Assembly (NCBI RefSeq): GCF_901709675.1
Contig: NC_051099.1
Coordinates: 8,494,001-8,558,000, forward strand
DNA: 64,000 bases
Direction of reading: 5' to 3'
Origin: Syngnathus acus
Lineage: Eukaryota > Chordata > Actinopteri > Syngnathiformes > Syngnathidae
Both the position numbers and the translations under genes were made by a program. Positions 1 through 57,439 of this stretch are shown one piece after another (the stretch's first letter is position 1; every line of letters begins with the position of its first letter). Under the pieces are notes generated by a model. It was not told where the DNA came from. It saw nothing but the letters and a program-made list of their open reading frames with translations, and did not search any database.

Positions 1-1510
1 GTATTCCAGATCATATCACCTGGTAGATGCTTAAAGCTCACCTTTGTCAGGCTGCCTCTCTATCGATCAGCGAATCAAAGACAACAATGTTTCTCATCAG
101 TGGCTCCACAGAAACAACTGAGCGCTAGGAATTTTTGCGTGTCCTTGAGCTGCATGATTAGTACCATTGTTTGTGGAACATTCTGATTATGGTGTGTTGA
201 CTCCAGACACAAATCAGGTGACAAGCGTGTCTCCTGAGTATTCAACTCAAAACAAAATGTAGTAATGTAAAAGTTGGCGCTGATGAATTATTGAATATTT
301 TATCTGCTGCGCACATCTTTCACAGTGTATCCAGCCAATACATTACAAAACAATTCAAAAAGTACTCATTAAAACAATGTTGACACATTTTTCCAAAACA
401 CCGCTTGAAAAGTCAATATGACCTGTAAACATTAGCAGATTGATTTTTTTGGGGCCAGGGGGGGTTGGTCTGCTGTGCTGATTTCCACAGAGGTTTCATC
501 TCAGATATGCAATTTCTACACACTTCTCAGTTATTGTCAAAACATAACAACCTTCTGCACTATTACTGAGCTGAGAAAAAGTAAATACAAAAGGTTTAGA
601 ATGTATGGTTTGAAAATAAAGAACTATACAAACCATCCTCAAAATGGCTTTATTCAAAACAACCAATTTCATTCAAACACAAATCCTAGTCCAAGTAAAT
701 AGTTCTCAAAACAATATAGCCTGGTGATGGAGAACCCACTAAAGAGGCCAAGTCCATCATCAGGTTCAAAGTTGAAGTGTGTGGTTTTTGAGGGAATTTG
801 GGTCAATGCCTTGTACAGTAATCTACAGCCCGCAATCCATTTCACCAACCAAAGTTCATCTCTGCCACGGAGATGAGAGATTCTCAGTGACAGAAAAGTC
901 AGGCTCTGGCCATCATCGCCTTTTTAACTGTTAGTCTTTCTACTTCGTGGTACTTAGCTGTTGGAATGTAAGTTAGAGGTACTCTTGGGTCTTCCTTCCC
1001 AGCGGCTTAACGGCGAGTCCTCTGTCATTTGTTTGTTTGGCTTGTGCCTTGCTCCCACTTGTAAGAGGCAACTCCTGCCGGTCTGTTGCTTCCTTACTAA
1101 TGGTGATTGACCTGTTGCAGTTTTGACCTCGTGGGCAGACCTCCACTGAGGAGAGATGACAGCTTACTTACAGGCATGCTCTGCCCTTTCCTGACCTCAC
1201 TCCAACCATTTGAAAAGTGATACATACTTGTATATGTATAGACTTACCTTGCTCAAGACTAAAAGTTTATCATTTGTTGTTGATTCTGAACTATTTGAAG
1301 GTTATTAACGAATTTCTTTGCAGGCTAAAACTTACAAATAAAATTGTTACTGAACAATTCTTTACAAAGATGACGTTATCAATTTTAAATAATGTAAACA
1401 TGTTAGTGTGTACCACCTAGGTTTGGAATTTTTGGTCAAAATATTATGTATTTTTATAAAAACAAATTTATTCTATTTTCACCATTTAGCTGCATATGAC
1501 AAAATATAGA

Positions 1511-1715
1511 CCGTGTTTCTATCGAAATAAGAAAATGAAAACTATTTATTTCTTGCTCAATCATCACGCAACTAACTACACAACCGTTGCTTCGAGAAGA
1601 AAAAGGGACTCATCCACAGTCTGAATTTTTTTTTTTTTGAACATCTCTAGTCATTCTGGTCACCAATGTCCTTACTCTAGATTTTAAATGCACCTTATAG
1701 TCCAACAAAATATGG
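1511..1715. mobile_element. Degenerate inverted-repeat element, same family
   Basis: The right part AAATGCACCTTATAGTCC closely follows the corresponding AAATGCACCATGTAGTCT of the copy at 18159. Both ends are eroded. Confidence 0.4.
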
Positions 1716-3601
1716 TAGTTAGCCAATGTTTAAATGGGTACGAGTTACCAGTTGTCTCGCCATGTATAAACCCTGTGAACATGTAGAGGGAGGGATTTTT
1801 TTTTTCACACAGTGTTGGGAATAAAGTAGGAGTCCTGACAGTTATTGTTTTCAGGCCATTTGGAGAAAAAGCACATGCAATAAAGAGTGGCATTTGCAGC
1901 TGGAGGCTTTAACATTGGGTGGGGGTGCAAGACGCAACCAGGAGCTGAGGGGTGACTTGTATGCAGTGAAAGTCAGGTGGAATAAAGTCACCTGGAGGCA
2001 AAAGCAGGGAAGAGTGATCATAAGGATTCATGTGACTGGCACAAAGTGATGGGCTTACCTGGCTATGAATATTTCAGACAGCACTGAGGTATGTTATTAC
2101 AACTCAGCAGGAGCACTCACAGCATGGGCCAAGACATGTGCCATCACAAGATAGGACGGAGCACAGGCACACATAGAAAGCGTTCAATTTCTTCCAACGA
2201 CTTTTGAAATTATTCATTCTTTTTCAACGGCAAAATGTTGACATCCGTGAAGAAACAATTTTCAACACACTGGAATTGACATGTAGATGTCATTTTGCAC
2301 ATTATGTACTGGAAAATTCTGAGATGGATGAAAGGACTCCATGTTCAATGTTTTACTTGGAGCACAACACATGTCCAATGTTTACATATTGGCTGCAAAC
2401 TACTACAGCAAATCAATTTTACCGGGCTTGCTTCCAATACAGAGTCCATTTTGATATATACCCTACATGAGTTTAACACTGGCTCTGTTTCACGCTCCCA
2501 TTTATTGTAAATGAGGCTGTCACCGCCAACAATGATGGAGGAGACGCCTCAAACATACTATAATTATCATACACAATAAAGAAAAGGTTGTTGGCAATGT
2601 CAGAAACAGCCAAGAATAATTTACAACTAAAACTAACACTACTTTAGGCAAATATAAATATTTAATGTGGTCAGATTTGAAACAGCTCATTGATTTTTTT
2701 TTTTTTTTATATATATATATTTGGTCAATATAAGGTCCATGCAGAGGAACAACCAGTCTTGTGCATTCAACATCAGCTCTTGGTAATTCATCAGAAAAGA
2801 CCTGTACATAAGCAGTCTTGTGAACGGTTTAGAAATCATTCACTCCCTAGATTACAGTTTTTGGGTGTTAGGAGATTTTTCCAAAGTAGAAAAATCTTGG
2901 CTAAATTGGTAGAAATGAAATGATGAATTTTGACCGGCCTGCCTTTTTTTTTTTTTGCTCCACTCTATTCACTCTCATCTAATCATGTACTGGCTTGCCC
3001 TTGTGCACTACTCAGCCGTCCCTTATCTTGTTAATAAATCTGACTAAAAGTATCCTCTTTCAGTCATTTTGCATGCTTCTGTTTTGGCCTGATTGTCATA
3101 TTGTCCGTTCTGAGTTTTGTCAAATGTTTAGAAATACGTTTCATTTCAAGACGAAAACAATTTACATACACTTATATAATCCTTTTGATAAAGCCAAAGA
3201 AAGTTGTCATAGTTATGAGCAGAGTTTGGCTGGATGTGAATGAAATGGAAAGCAAGAATTTTACTGCTTTAAAGTTCACACCAAGAGCGTTTTCTTGAGC
3301 CCATCTCTCAAAATCTGCTTGACTGTTTTGCTGCAAGACACAAGAAAAATACGGAATAGTTTCCATGCAATATATGCTTCTGTTGAAATGAATAACTTTG
3401 CACTTTAATGAAAATGTTGCATCTTTTGGTAATAATGCACCCACTGGAAGGTGTGAACAACTGAATATTATTTGTACAAGGATAAAAGATAGACCATCTT
3501 TCCCATTTGCCAAACGATTCAAATGATTTATCTTCCATCTATGTCTCCTAAAAAATTGCCCAGTTTGAATCTATCTGTGATACATTTTTTGCTCAGCTTG
3601 G

Positions 3602-3638
3602 CCACACACACACACACACGGACACACGCACACACACT
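3602..3638. repeat. Short imperfect CA microsatellite
   Basis: CA units with two G interruptions in the gene-free left part of the window. Confidence 0.9.
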
Positions 3639-5346
3639 AAGCAACACGACCAACCTGATAAATCGACAAATAAATTTAAGGCTATGGTGCTGGTCCTGTT
3701 ATTTGTGTTTTCATACATCTTGAAGAAATATGTCTCTGGAAAGCCGAGAGGTGATATTTCTCCCTGTGAATTCAATTATTAAGCACACTTCATAAGGATA
3801 AAAATGATGGTAAGGCAAATGCTAGAGCAAAAAAAAGCGCTAACTTAATGACTATCACCTGCCTGGTGGAGATACAATTCAGATTCAGTTAGCTTTTGAA
3901 TTCACATTATTAGCTTTCTATCATGTTGATGGGCACAAAATTAATTTGCTTAAGACTGGGTGGGGGAGTTCCCCCGGTGGATGTTCCCTAAGAAGGAAAG
4001 GCATGTAAAATAGCCAAGCAGGTGAACAATAAACCTTTTGTGCAGTGTTCAAGCGGAACAAGTTTGAACACCTGCCAGAATGTCATTTTAGAGAGTCTAC
4101 AGGAGGCCAAATGGAGTGTGAGCATGCCAGCGTGAAGGTGAGGTGGAATTGTACGTTATTTTTGCTATTGCAAGAAATGCAAGTTTCACATTGGGCAATT
4201 ACTTGTCAGCACTCATTTCTTACCCAGAGAGGAAGCTGAAGGTCATCCATCAATCAACCTCAAGTGGATGAATGGAGACCTTTCCTAGAGTGGAATCCAG
4301 CGAGAGAGAGGAGAGTGGCTATAAGTGATTGGTGTCCTAACTGGAAAAGAAATTGCTATGCAAGTGCTCTACAAATGCATGGTAGGTCTTCGTCATCAGT
4401 TGCGTAAACTTGGCTGTGAAATTAAACAAGTGAGCAGTGACAGTAAAGACTGGCAACAGAAATCCAGATTCATGAGAAATGTGGCAATGACTTGCTGATG
4501 ATATCTACTGTGTAAATCCGTGTGTCATACTTCAATTTTCAGGTTCAGTGGGTTTCCCTCTGTCAAGACAAATCAGATTTTATCTGGTTCTGGTTTCCTC
4601 AGGCTACGAGGGGGCAGCTTGCATGCGCTTTATGTCAACAAAAGCGGAGGTCAATGTTATGGCACAATCATGTTTGTGCCTTGATGAAGAGAAGAGCATA
4701 CATTTTGTATAGCTTGTTTACGCACAAAGGAAATAGAATGCATTTTGTTGCCAGTATAGCAAATCAAGAAAAGAAAACATGCTAATTTAGTAGTAGTCAT
4801 ATTTAGTAGCTGATGTACCGTACTCATGGGGGACGAATGGATTGCTCTATGTACTCCATTTAAGTTAGGCCTCATTCAGCACTCGAAAATTCAAGTGGAA
4901 ATCATTTGAGCACCACCTATGCATGAAGAGCTGCAGGAGTTCAATGATGGCCTGCTTCAATTGGTCCTCCGTTGCCAAGACACATGCGGGGGGGCATGCA
5001 AGAATAATGTGCGAGTACTGCGAACAGGATATTATCCTTCAGCGGTGCCATCAGCTCTGGGCGTTACATGACTTGAGCAAGGGAAAAGAAGAATGCGACA
5101 ACAACAAAATTATTCCCAACATTAAATCAGTTTTGGCATTTTCGCTTGCTGACTTGTATTTTTCAATTGAAAGCGGTATGCCATTGGATTGTTGAAAAAA
5201 AAAAAGAGGCAATGTTTTTCATGCCATCCTGCATGCCTTTTTGATTGGCGAAAAGTTGTTTACCTTGTCATCGCTTGAAAAGGTTGAGGAGAATTGCAAT
5301 GCACCGCACCAGTACACTTAACTGTAAATGAACTGTTTATTTTGAG

Positions 5347-5372
5347 CTCAAATAAATAAATAAATAAATACA
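5347..5372. repeat. AAAT microsatellite
   Basis: Five to six AAAT units in non-coding sequence. Confidence 0.85.
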
Positions 5373-8300
5373 TACAATCATGCTGTCCCAAAGTTGCAGA
5401 TTCCCCAAGGGTGGAACGGAATGACCTGCCAAATCTAATTTCTCAGTGTGTCTATTTACCAGAGTAGCTCTCATGGAGAGGGAAATGTATTGTGTCAGCG
5501 TCTGGTGGCTCGCTCGGTTATGGCGGTTCAGTGACCCGTTGTTTTGTGCTGCCATTTGTACCGTATAGTCGAGGAGAAATAGCAGAAAACATTAAATGAC
5601 GTGACGGGATACTTAGAAATTAGATATTTGACTGCAGGATTGAACCAACTGCCTCCACAGTTTGTACTCAATAAAAGGTAATGATGTGTGCTGATAGAAC
5701 TCCGAGCCATAAAGTGGACACGAGAACTTGACTATGTACTGAAGTCTTATGCAAATGATTCAGTGTTTTTAGCAAGGAGGATTCTCAATGCAAAGTGCAA
5801 TACATGCAAGAGTTTTGATGAGTATTTAAATGTGGATGTTTGGAAAGGTTAAAATGACGAGCACATAAAACGCCACACATGATATGACGATATTGATTTT
5901 CTATCTGGGTGAGTGGGTCCATTAAAAATGAAAGAGAGGTAATATGATATAGCTGTACCAAATGGATTGTCATCCTTTCATGGTACATTGCAAATAATGA
6001 AAGGATTTGCCACTAATTTGAAATGTAACAGCAGGTTTCAAGAAGGGATTTAGGCTAGTCACTATATTGCGGGTAGGGATAAACAAGTAGCGATATAAAG
6101 TATACCAGCCTTATTTCAAGGTATCCTGAAGACTGCAGCCACAAATACCTACAAGACCGATTAAATTCTCTCACCAGTGGTTGTCGCAACACTGCAACGG
6201 TTTGACACAATCCTCATGTGTCAGAAACAAAGAACAGTCTTATAAACAAATATCTGTCATTGGATTAATTGAGATTTGATGTATCTGAAGCACGAATAGT
6301 ATTTGGTATTCTGTATGAATCAAGATTTAATACTCGTAATAATCGTATTTGTTTGAATGTGTCTTTGTATATTTGGATGATAACAACCCTGCTCGCAATG
6401 ACGCTTTTAGCTGACTGGACCACATTGGAGGGAAAAATAGACTTGGGTGAATCATACGGCCTTGAAGACATGCGTGCCACACATTCTCTTTGTCCTTCTT
6501 CCTGAGGTCAGCTAAAAGAAGGAACACCATTTGTTGCTTCGGAGGAATAGCAACATATCATCTTTCTACCAAGGAATTATCTATATTGCCGTTGTGCCTA
6601 CTTAAATGTATTCCGTTATAAACATTAGTTTTTTTTTTACTATTTTAGGTGACCTTCCTTAGGTGTTGATGCTGTCTGAATAGACAACCACTTTCCTGCA
6701 TACCGATGGGTCAATCATCCGCCCGGAGGCAAAAAGAGCTCGTTAGGTGATCGGCGATGCATAAACCTCCTCCTCTGTCTCGACCAATTGTCTGCGTATC
6801 ACAATGTTTTGACATCCCTTCCCCCCAATGATAGTGTCATTCCACGGGAAGAATGAACCTAACAAGCGATTTTTGCCACCAGGCAAGCGAATGACTGATC
6901 GGTATGCAGCACCGTCGTTTAACAACACCCCACTGTCACCAGCCAGGAACTGAATTGGAAAAAAAAAATCTGAAATGAAGAAACCCTTTGGCTTACATTA
7001 ACTGTCATTTACCGAACAACTATGAAGAGGATTTGTCATCATTGGTTCAAACAAATCCGGTAGATTTACTCAGCTTTGTTCCAGGACTCGGGTTCAACCA
7101 CGCTGTGCAATGGATCATATTTACACTCGGACAGCAGATTAGGACTCGGGGGATGAACAAGAGGCTGAGGTCACTTGACCAAACACAACCTGTAAAAGAC
7201 CTGAGGGAAGAAGCCAGCAGTCCTATATCATGTCAGAGGCCATTCATCAGCCGGGCTGCTCAATTTTATGGCAGCCACTTTGAGCGCTTTCAGCCGATCC
7301 CTTGAGGGACAAGCCAGAGGCAGAGCTTCCCTCGGATCCACTTTACGTCTTATAAGATGGACACTTGGCTCGTCACGTGCACAAGCGCATGCACACAGAT
7401 ACTATATATCGTCGTCGTAATGGTGGACGTGTGAAAATTTAAAAAAAAATCAAAAGAACTCACCATGTGATGACTAAGACTGACTGTCACTGACATGCTT
7501 GGTCTCACTTCAATGCTGAGATTGTAAATGTCAGTATCTCATCACTCAGACTCACAAGCACAGTGAGATCGAGACGGCAAAATGAAACCGCGAATGTCAG
7601 CATGCTCACCGCTACCCGGTCAGGCTCCTGAAATGTCCCACTGTCAATCTCTGCCTTGGGCTTAAGGAACTACTTTAACACTTCATGCATATTTGGATTT
7701 CTACTCATCATTTGATCATTTCTTTTCAATACCTTGCTTGGTTCTGGCTCTGCGAATAACTGCTTGGGGGTTATCCAACTCACTGCAGCTTGACATTCAA
7801 AAACATTTCACAAATTTTACTAAAGTTACATTAACATTTGTATATTCGGGGATCAAATCTTGCTTGCAAAGCTATTCATGACTGAAATGAGAAGTTAAAC
7901 ATAATTTAAAATGTTGATTCGAAAATATATCGCTTACATATTTACATATTCAGTGACCAATTTTGGATCTCTGCTCTAAATTTGGAAGTCCTGGTGTCAT
8001 GTTATTATATCGGTGTTTGGAGTCACTCCAGACATGCCATCTGGTCTGGGAGACATGCCTGTAAATTCTGCAGTAAAACGCATTATTAACTCTTGCTATC
8101 TTTGCATTTACGGCTCTGCTACTTGCTACCTCTGGAATTTTGGTGACCACCAAGCTGCCAAGCACTTGGCTCCAGCTCAGGAACATGCCCCAAATGTCTG
8201 CAGTGGTAGACGCCGGTAAAATATGTGTCATTTACTTTTTTTAATCAACAACATACCACCAATAAAAATGAGGATTTAAAGATTTTACCACAAAGAGCTG

Positions 8301-10885
8301 TTTGTACCAGTCATCTTATAGCATCTCTGGGAGCAGGAGGCTGGCTCATGTGCCAAACATGGAGAATTAAGCACAACTGGATGTTTGGCAACAGCTTTCA
8401 GCAACAGCAGGACACCCGGATTGGAATTGGGATCTGGAGAGTCAAGGCTCATTAGAAATACAGCTAGACTGCAGGAAATAATGCATGTCTGTGAACACAA
8501 AAGGTCAGATGAAACTGCAAGTTTAGCACCTGGCATCTCACGACTACATAACCACGTAATCATCGTAATCAGCTTTGTTTAAAACTCATACGAACTTGTT
8601 TTTATGATAATTAAGTAGGGATTGCTGCAATGTATTCTGTATAATTAATTATTGTCTCCATGCACCAGGATATTGGATTTGAGGGTATTCCACTAAAATA
8701 TTTGGATCTTATAAATGACATAGTCCAAAGTATTTGGTCAATTAACTTTGGAGTCGTAAATATAGTAAAGTGCATTCCAGTCTTTTACTGCTGCCTGACA
8801 AATAAAAAACATATTTAAAAAAATAAAAGCTTATCAAAATATAATTATGTTGAGTTTGCATTCGGTGTATGGTGAGATGCCGGAACTAAAAATTGGCCAA
8901 AAAACAAAACAAAACAAAAATTGAAGTGCCAGATTCAAAGATCTTAATTCAGTTGAGTTACTGTATTCCATACAAATTGGCATTAAGTGGAAATTTAATT
9001 TGCTAGTGCAAGGTTACTGTGATGGTTTTCAGGTTTCTTCATAACTAATTGGAATCATCTATTTATCTTGGCAAAAGCCCAAAGTGTGTTTCCAGTCGAG
9101 GGCTTTAAAGCAAAGGGTGAACCACACAGTTAATGAGCACACATTTCAGCGACTACTTTTTTTTGTCAAGCCAGGTGAGTGATCTTTTTAATACCACTCG
9201 GAGGAGCTTAGAGCAAAAGCCATTTCCACTCCCTTACAATCCCCCCAATTGCGGCCCATTCTGTTAGATCTTAAGTCTTCACTTTTAACAAACAGAAACA
9301 CGAAGCAGTGACAAAAGCGGTAACTTTCTCTTTTGAACACCCCGGAGTCTACTGCAACCTTGGCTCATTGTAACGCTAAAGCAATAATTTCAACATAGAA
9401 ATTTTCCCGGGGCCAAGCGTTTTCCAGCTATTTGTTTTCAAGATTCACACCGTGCTTCCGTAAGAGTAGGTGCACAAAGTATAAAAATATCAAAGATTTG
9501 CCACAGCTAAAGGTGTGATTGACTTTGATGGTGGCTTCCACACAGAGGGAGGAAAATGACTGCATTGTTCCCCCGGCTCTGTGAAGGCCTATGCAATATG
9601 TAAACAATGTTTGAGGCTGGCTTTTTCAGCCTCGTTACAAGGGCTTGCTACTGTGCGGTGTTCATTAGAGTGGAAATGATATGTGCAAACAAAGAGAGGC
9701 ACCCGAGCAGTGCGCTCGGCAGCGTAGTTGGGTTTTTTTTTCATCTCAGAATTGCAAATGAATGCAGCCTCCTCACCTGTTCCCGGCAGACATCATCCCG
9801 GTCCCTCCAATCATCGCCTTATTGGCGGCAGGTATCCATCAAAACATGGGCCACCCTCATGAAAACGGAATAACCGCTTAAACAAATTCTCCCCTTTTCC
9901 TATACCCCCCGCTCATCTTTCCCGCCTCTGCCCAAGGTCAATATGGAGATGCTTGGCAAATAGAGATGCTTTGCGACAACTGTCTTGCTGTTATATTTGA
10001 AAATCGGACTCGGCTTGGCTGCTCTCCAGCTTCTTTGTAATTCTAAAAGGTGCATACTTGTCCAGAGTGGTGCAGGGTTTTATTGGAAGAGACAAGTAAT
10101 TTCCATTTATGTCAGGGAAGGACATAGCTGCATGTAAATTACGCGTGACATGTAAAGCATGTACGGCAAGCGAATGCCTCAATGTTCTACTTCAAAGCAA
10201 ACAGTCAAATAATGCCGTGTGGCGTCACTGTTTATGCAGCGGAGGGGCAGTACGAGTGACCAAATCTTTCGATCTGAAAGCAGTGGATGTTCCCCAATTG
10301 CATTGTCCAAGTTATACGTCACAAAAAAGTTGGAAAAAGTGATCAAGGGTGAGCAAAACTGGCATTTGAGCAGCGTCGTGTAGACTTATATATCTTATAG
10401 CATAAGCGAGAGGCTTTGTTCCATAAGCACAGACCTGCTCAGCTTTGCCAGGCTAATGACTTCCTGCTCCAGCGGTTTGGGAAAGTGTTAGAGAGCGAAA
10501 TAAGTCAAATCAGAAGCCAAATTTAATCTGCCACTAAATGGAAAGCCTTTAAGCAGCCACCCAGAGGGTGCACACAAGCGAGGTGAAATTGCATCAAAAG
10601 CTCTCGGGCAGAGTGAAGGACAGGTTGTGTCGGAATGGGGATTAGAGATTGCTTGGATAAATAAGATTTTTTTTTTCACCCCAGCAAAACATACTGAGCG
10701 TGACTATCCAGCAAGGTGGTGATTCGACAAACCATCAATCTATTTCAGTCGACTCGCTGTAAACTGTATAAGGATGAAGATTGATGGGGAGGAGGAACTC
10801 TTTGCTTTCCTTAATTTGCCTCCAGCTTAGTTTGCACGGCAGAGCTGTGCGCTCTACATATTAAAATGTTCAGTGATAACGTGAA

Positions 10886-10909
10886 CAACAACAACAACAA
10901 CAACAACAG
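10886..10909. repeat. AAC microsatellite
   Basis: About eight AAC units in non-coding sequence. Confidence 0.85.
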
Positions 10910-11571
10910 TCTGCATTCCCTGCAGCTCTACTTCATTCATTTCCATGAAGTGTTTGTTTCCTCGAGTCTCCTGAGAAAAGCCGATGGGTACGCCGAGAAG
11001 ATACTCGGGGTCGTAGCTAAATTTAATTAAATGCATCTGGAACTTAAATCTCATTTCGGACCCGCTATTCTTCCACTCTCATGATGGGGTGAATCAAAAT
11101 GGCATGACACCCGAAGCTGCCGTTGATTTCGTAACAGTTCATTTATTTCCTAGAAAAAGGTCATTTGAAAAATAACGATACATTCCAAAAATGAAACCGG
11201 ACCAGACTGCTCAAGTAGTATATGTAATAACAGCACTGAATGTTCTCACTTACACATACTTGGGATCACCGACATCAAAGTTGTCTGTTTCTGTATTAAT
11301 ATTTATGTGCAGTGCAAAGAAGAAAGAAATAAGACATGAAATGCAGATTAGGTTTTTCTGGGAAGCTATGCAACTCATGGCATTTTTTTTTTTTTTTTCC
11401 AGAACAGACTGTAGTTTGCATGTACTTCCTCACAATCAGAAGGCCCAAAATAAAAACATCCACTCTCTAAACAATTGCATGCATATGTACTAGTTCTACT
11501 TTACAATTCAGCTTTTTCATTAAATGGATCCAAATTCTGCCGTAATAAATTGTAGAGTTGACTATTGTTTT

Positions 11572-11716
11572 ATTCCTACAAACTAAACAACCATATTATC
11601 TCATTTTGAGGGCTCCACAATGGTCAAAATAAATAAACAAAAAATATATACGTATATTCCTACAAACTGAGTAACCATATTCTCCCATTTAAAGGGCTCA
11701 AAATAAATAAACTAAA
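11572..11716. repeat. Two-copy local duplication, period about 84 nt
   Basis: Both copies begin ATTCCTACAAACT, continue with ACCATATT and GGGCTC, and end in AAATAAATAAAC. Divergence is moderate. Confidence 0.75.
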
Positions 11717-12621
11717 AAAAAAAAATCGTCAAACTTGAGTTTCGTAGATCAAAATAATACTCTGCACATTAACACTGGTGTCAACAAATGTGAGCTTGGT
11801 AAGATTCTAAACTTATTTCAACAGGTACAAGCTTGTCTTTATAATTAATCTCTTCAACTTCATAACAAGTAGCAAATTAATAATGTCCAAATGTGGACCA
11901 CAATTTATTGTAGTTTCTATCTGACAATTGCATGTTTTAACATTCTAGAAATCTATGTAGAATACAAACCAATGACATATAATTTCCCATATAAAGCTAA
12001 TTATGTCTTGATATAAGAGTGACTCCACTTATAAAGAACATTTTACTGCTGAATAAATACAAAGATAATTGGAGTACAACAACTGCTTGGTTAGTTTTTA
12101 AATTAGAAATCACATCATCAACTGTTGATCATTTGTCTCCAATTATCTAATTAGTTTAACTGCTCTGACATTTCGATGTAAATTGTAATTTATGGTAATT
12201 AATTTCAAGAGGCCTGAATACTTCCTATTGAGCGAGCCACCCCTTAATATGAAAAGATAAGAGGAGTCTTAAAAGTTGGTCAGACTTTCTTGGAGAAGTC
12301 CATCCAGAGCAGGCTTATCTAAATCCTCTTGGCAGGGCTGAATAGACGCCAAGTGCAGAGGAATGCTTAAATTTGCCTGAAGAGCAGCCCTTTAAAAAAC
12401 AGAAATAGCGGAAACCCTTTTCCCCCAAATATCTCAGCTTCACTTAACTTTCTCAAGCATCACATAAAAGGTGAGCAGACATAAGCCTCGGAAGCAAACT
12501 CGCTTTCACGACGAACAACAAATATGACAGAATTCCCAAATTAAAGGAACCAAAATTGCTTTTCTCTGTTGGATTGCATCCCTACTGTGTGTTTGAGAGC
12601 ACAAGGTGACCCGGGTTACTG

Positions 12622-55240
<42,619 letters not shown>

Positions 55241-55301
55241 ATTGGACCTTTTCTACAGCCTCTTCATTCAAAATGTTTCCAAAAGTACAATATAGTGAGA
55301 G
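55241..55301 (-). other. MYO18A: MYO18A 5' UTR part of the first coding exon
   Basis: A strong 3' splice site (pyrimidine-rich stretch ending in CCAG, read on the minus strand) lies just above 55301. It would give a 61-nt leader before the ATG at 55240. An upstream non-coding exon must then exist towards VEZF1, but I could not place it. Confidence 0.55.
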
Positions 55302-57439
55302 CTGGAAGACAGGTAGCATAAAAAAAGAGACCATTAATGAGACCAAACAACGAATCATTTTGTTTTGAGGAAAACTATTTTGTGTGAAAGTAAACAAAAC
55401 AACCAATGCATCATGCCCATAATGGAAATGACCAGTGACTGTTATTGAACCAGCCATTATCGTGACAGCCCAATAGCACATACTGATGTGCAGAGATCAT
55501 TCACATTAGGCACACCCACAAAATCCAATGTGAGTCAACGCAAGAGCAGAATCAAAACGATCTGGTTAAACAATATATTTACCTCTGTGCGTGTAGTTTG
55601 CAGTGATGTAGAACTGCGTTGCATTGTTTCTATGTTCCAATATTTTTTCTTACTCTAATACTACAAAGTATTAGGATATGGTTCAATGAATGCCTCTCCG
55701 ATAGTATCAGTCAAAACGGAATTACCTTTGGCTGTGCAAATGCAGTTGTCATTCAAAGTGCCCTACATACAACTTAAAAGCATCGATGCACTCCATATTA
55801 TAGTTTGTGATCATCGTCCTCTCTCATGCAGACGACGGACGCCACAATGTCAGTTTCACCGTGACACACAGCACTCAACATTTACGAATAGTAGAATAAA
55901 TCATGTATGTACTTGCCTTGCAGGTTTATGCACCATCCTTCCCGTCATTTTTATAGCGTAAAAAGCAAAAATCACGTCGTCGTTAGATCTCGCATCACGC
56001 ATACAATGCAAGATTTTAAAAAAAAGAAAATGAACATGATGCTTTTTGCCTCAAAATGTTTCATTGGTGTTTTATTAATTTTTGTTAGTAGAAAATTGAC
56101 TACGTGCTGCAGAATGTTGTCCTACGACATGCCCAGTCAGTGATGGGATATACTGTAATTCTAAGCTGCTTTGCCCTCATTAAAAACCTGATGGCCGCAG
56201 GGAAGGATGTCAATGATTGGACCATGCACAAATATAGTACAGTATAACGGTCTGCGTTACAAACGACAACATCCTACCTGTAACTTGGCAGGTTGAACGG
56301 TTGCAACTTTAATTTTACTTCCTCGAAACTGACTTAGGTGATACACAGGTAAATTTATACTCATGATGCCTTCACAGTCCACTGTAAGGTAAGAAATCCT
56401 AGTTGTAGTGGGGTAAACAACGCTTGTGAAGGTCCCAAAATAGAAAAGAGAGAAACTTCTAATTTAACCTTTTTGTGTACTTAATTAAAAATTTGCAGTT
56501 AGGAATATTGAAGCTCAAATGCACACGTTTGCACGAAGGTGTTGGAAATCACCTTATATTTGAAATTCTGAGTGTACTTCAATGTCACACAAGTGAAATC
56601 GGGCAACAGTGACCTCTATTGGGCAATTTGACCAATAGCGCAAGTTTGGGTAAAAGCAAGCACGCTGCTTTTGTTCTGCAAGTAACTTCCAATATATTTT
56701 ATCATGTTAAAGTAATTATCTTCTTGACTTTGTGACCGCAGTGGGTACACTTTCCATTTATAGTTAAAGGATGAATACTCATGCAGAAAGTGCTTTCCAG
56801 ATTTGTTTTGTTCATAGGAGAGATACAATTTAACTTTATTTTCTGAATATTTCAATTTTATCTTCATACATGTGCATGTGACAATGACATCTCAGATGTT
56901 TCATACTTGCATAGCAATGACAATATTGTTAGCAGAGGCTAGTAAATATTTGCTATGAACGACAGTACTGTGTACTGTATTGCACAGCTTAGTGCCCATT
57001 CATCCCTATTTCATGAATGAAAATGAACGGGTAACCACGAGGGAGTCCCAGTTCTCGTTTGATCGAGGTTATGTCTTTATTCGATATAGCAGATGTAACA
57101 CTAAATCGTTGACACAAAAAGTGGTAAGCCATTTTTTTATCACCGACGGACTATTAGTAAAACACATCTATGAAACAGCCACATGCGACATCGAGGCGGA
57201 TACTCAATAAAATATGCCCCTCACAGAATCAGCAAAAAGAGTAGATGGGGGTGTTTCGGGTAAAAAAAAGTCTTCATCACACAAGGTTTGTTGAGGGTAA
57301 TTGTCAAATTGGTGATTTATGGATTATTATATTAGCCCGGAAATTTGTTTTTAAAATAAAAATTGAATTTTAGAAATCGAAAAATACGCTCGTCCAAAAG
57401 ATGTAACGATATCACCCCCGTGATGGTGATAAAATGGTA
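55302..57439. other. Intergenic stretch between MYO18A and VEZF1
   Basis: It should contain the MYO18A upstream leader exon and promoter, neither of which I could pinpoint. I see no long open frame or repeat family in it; it is AT-rich apart from the VEZF1-proximal end. Confidence 0.5.

Larger units (their letters stand above)
1..12621. other. Gene-free left flank; right end probably MYO18A 3' UTR
   Basis: No open frame longer than about 105 codons, no recognisable protein and no exon chain on either strand. It contains the simple repeats, local duplication and degenerate element listed separately. Minus-strand AATAAA signals at 11904-11909, 11568-11573 and 11142-11147 are candidate ends for the distal MYO18A transcript. 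Confidence 0.6.

Noticed and set aside
6988-7305. 105-codon plus-strand frame in the left flank
   Set aside because: No recognisable domain, no linked exons, and length near chance for this sequence.
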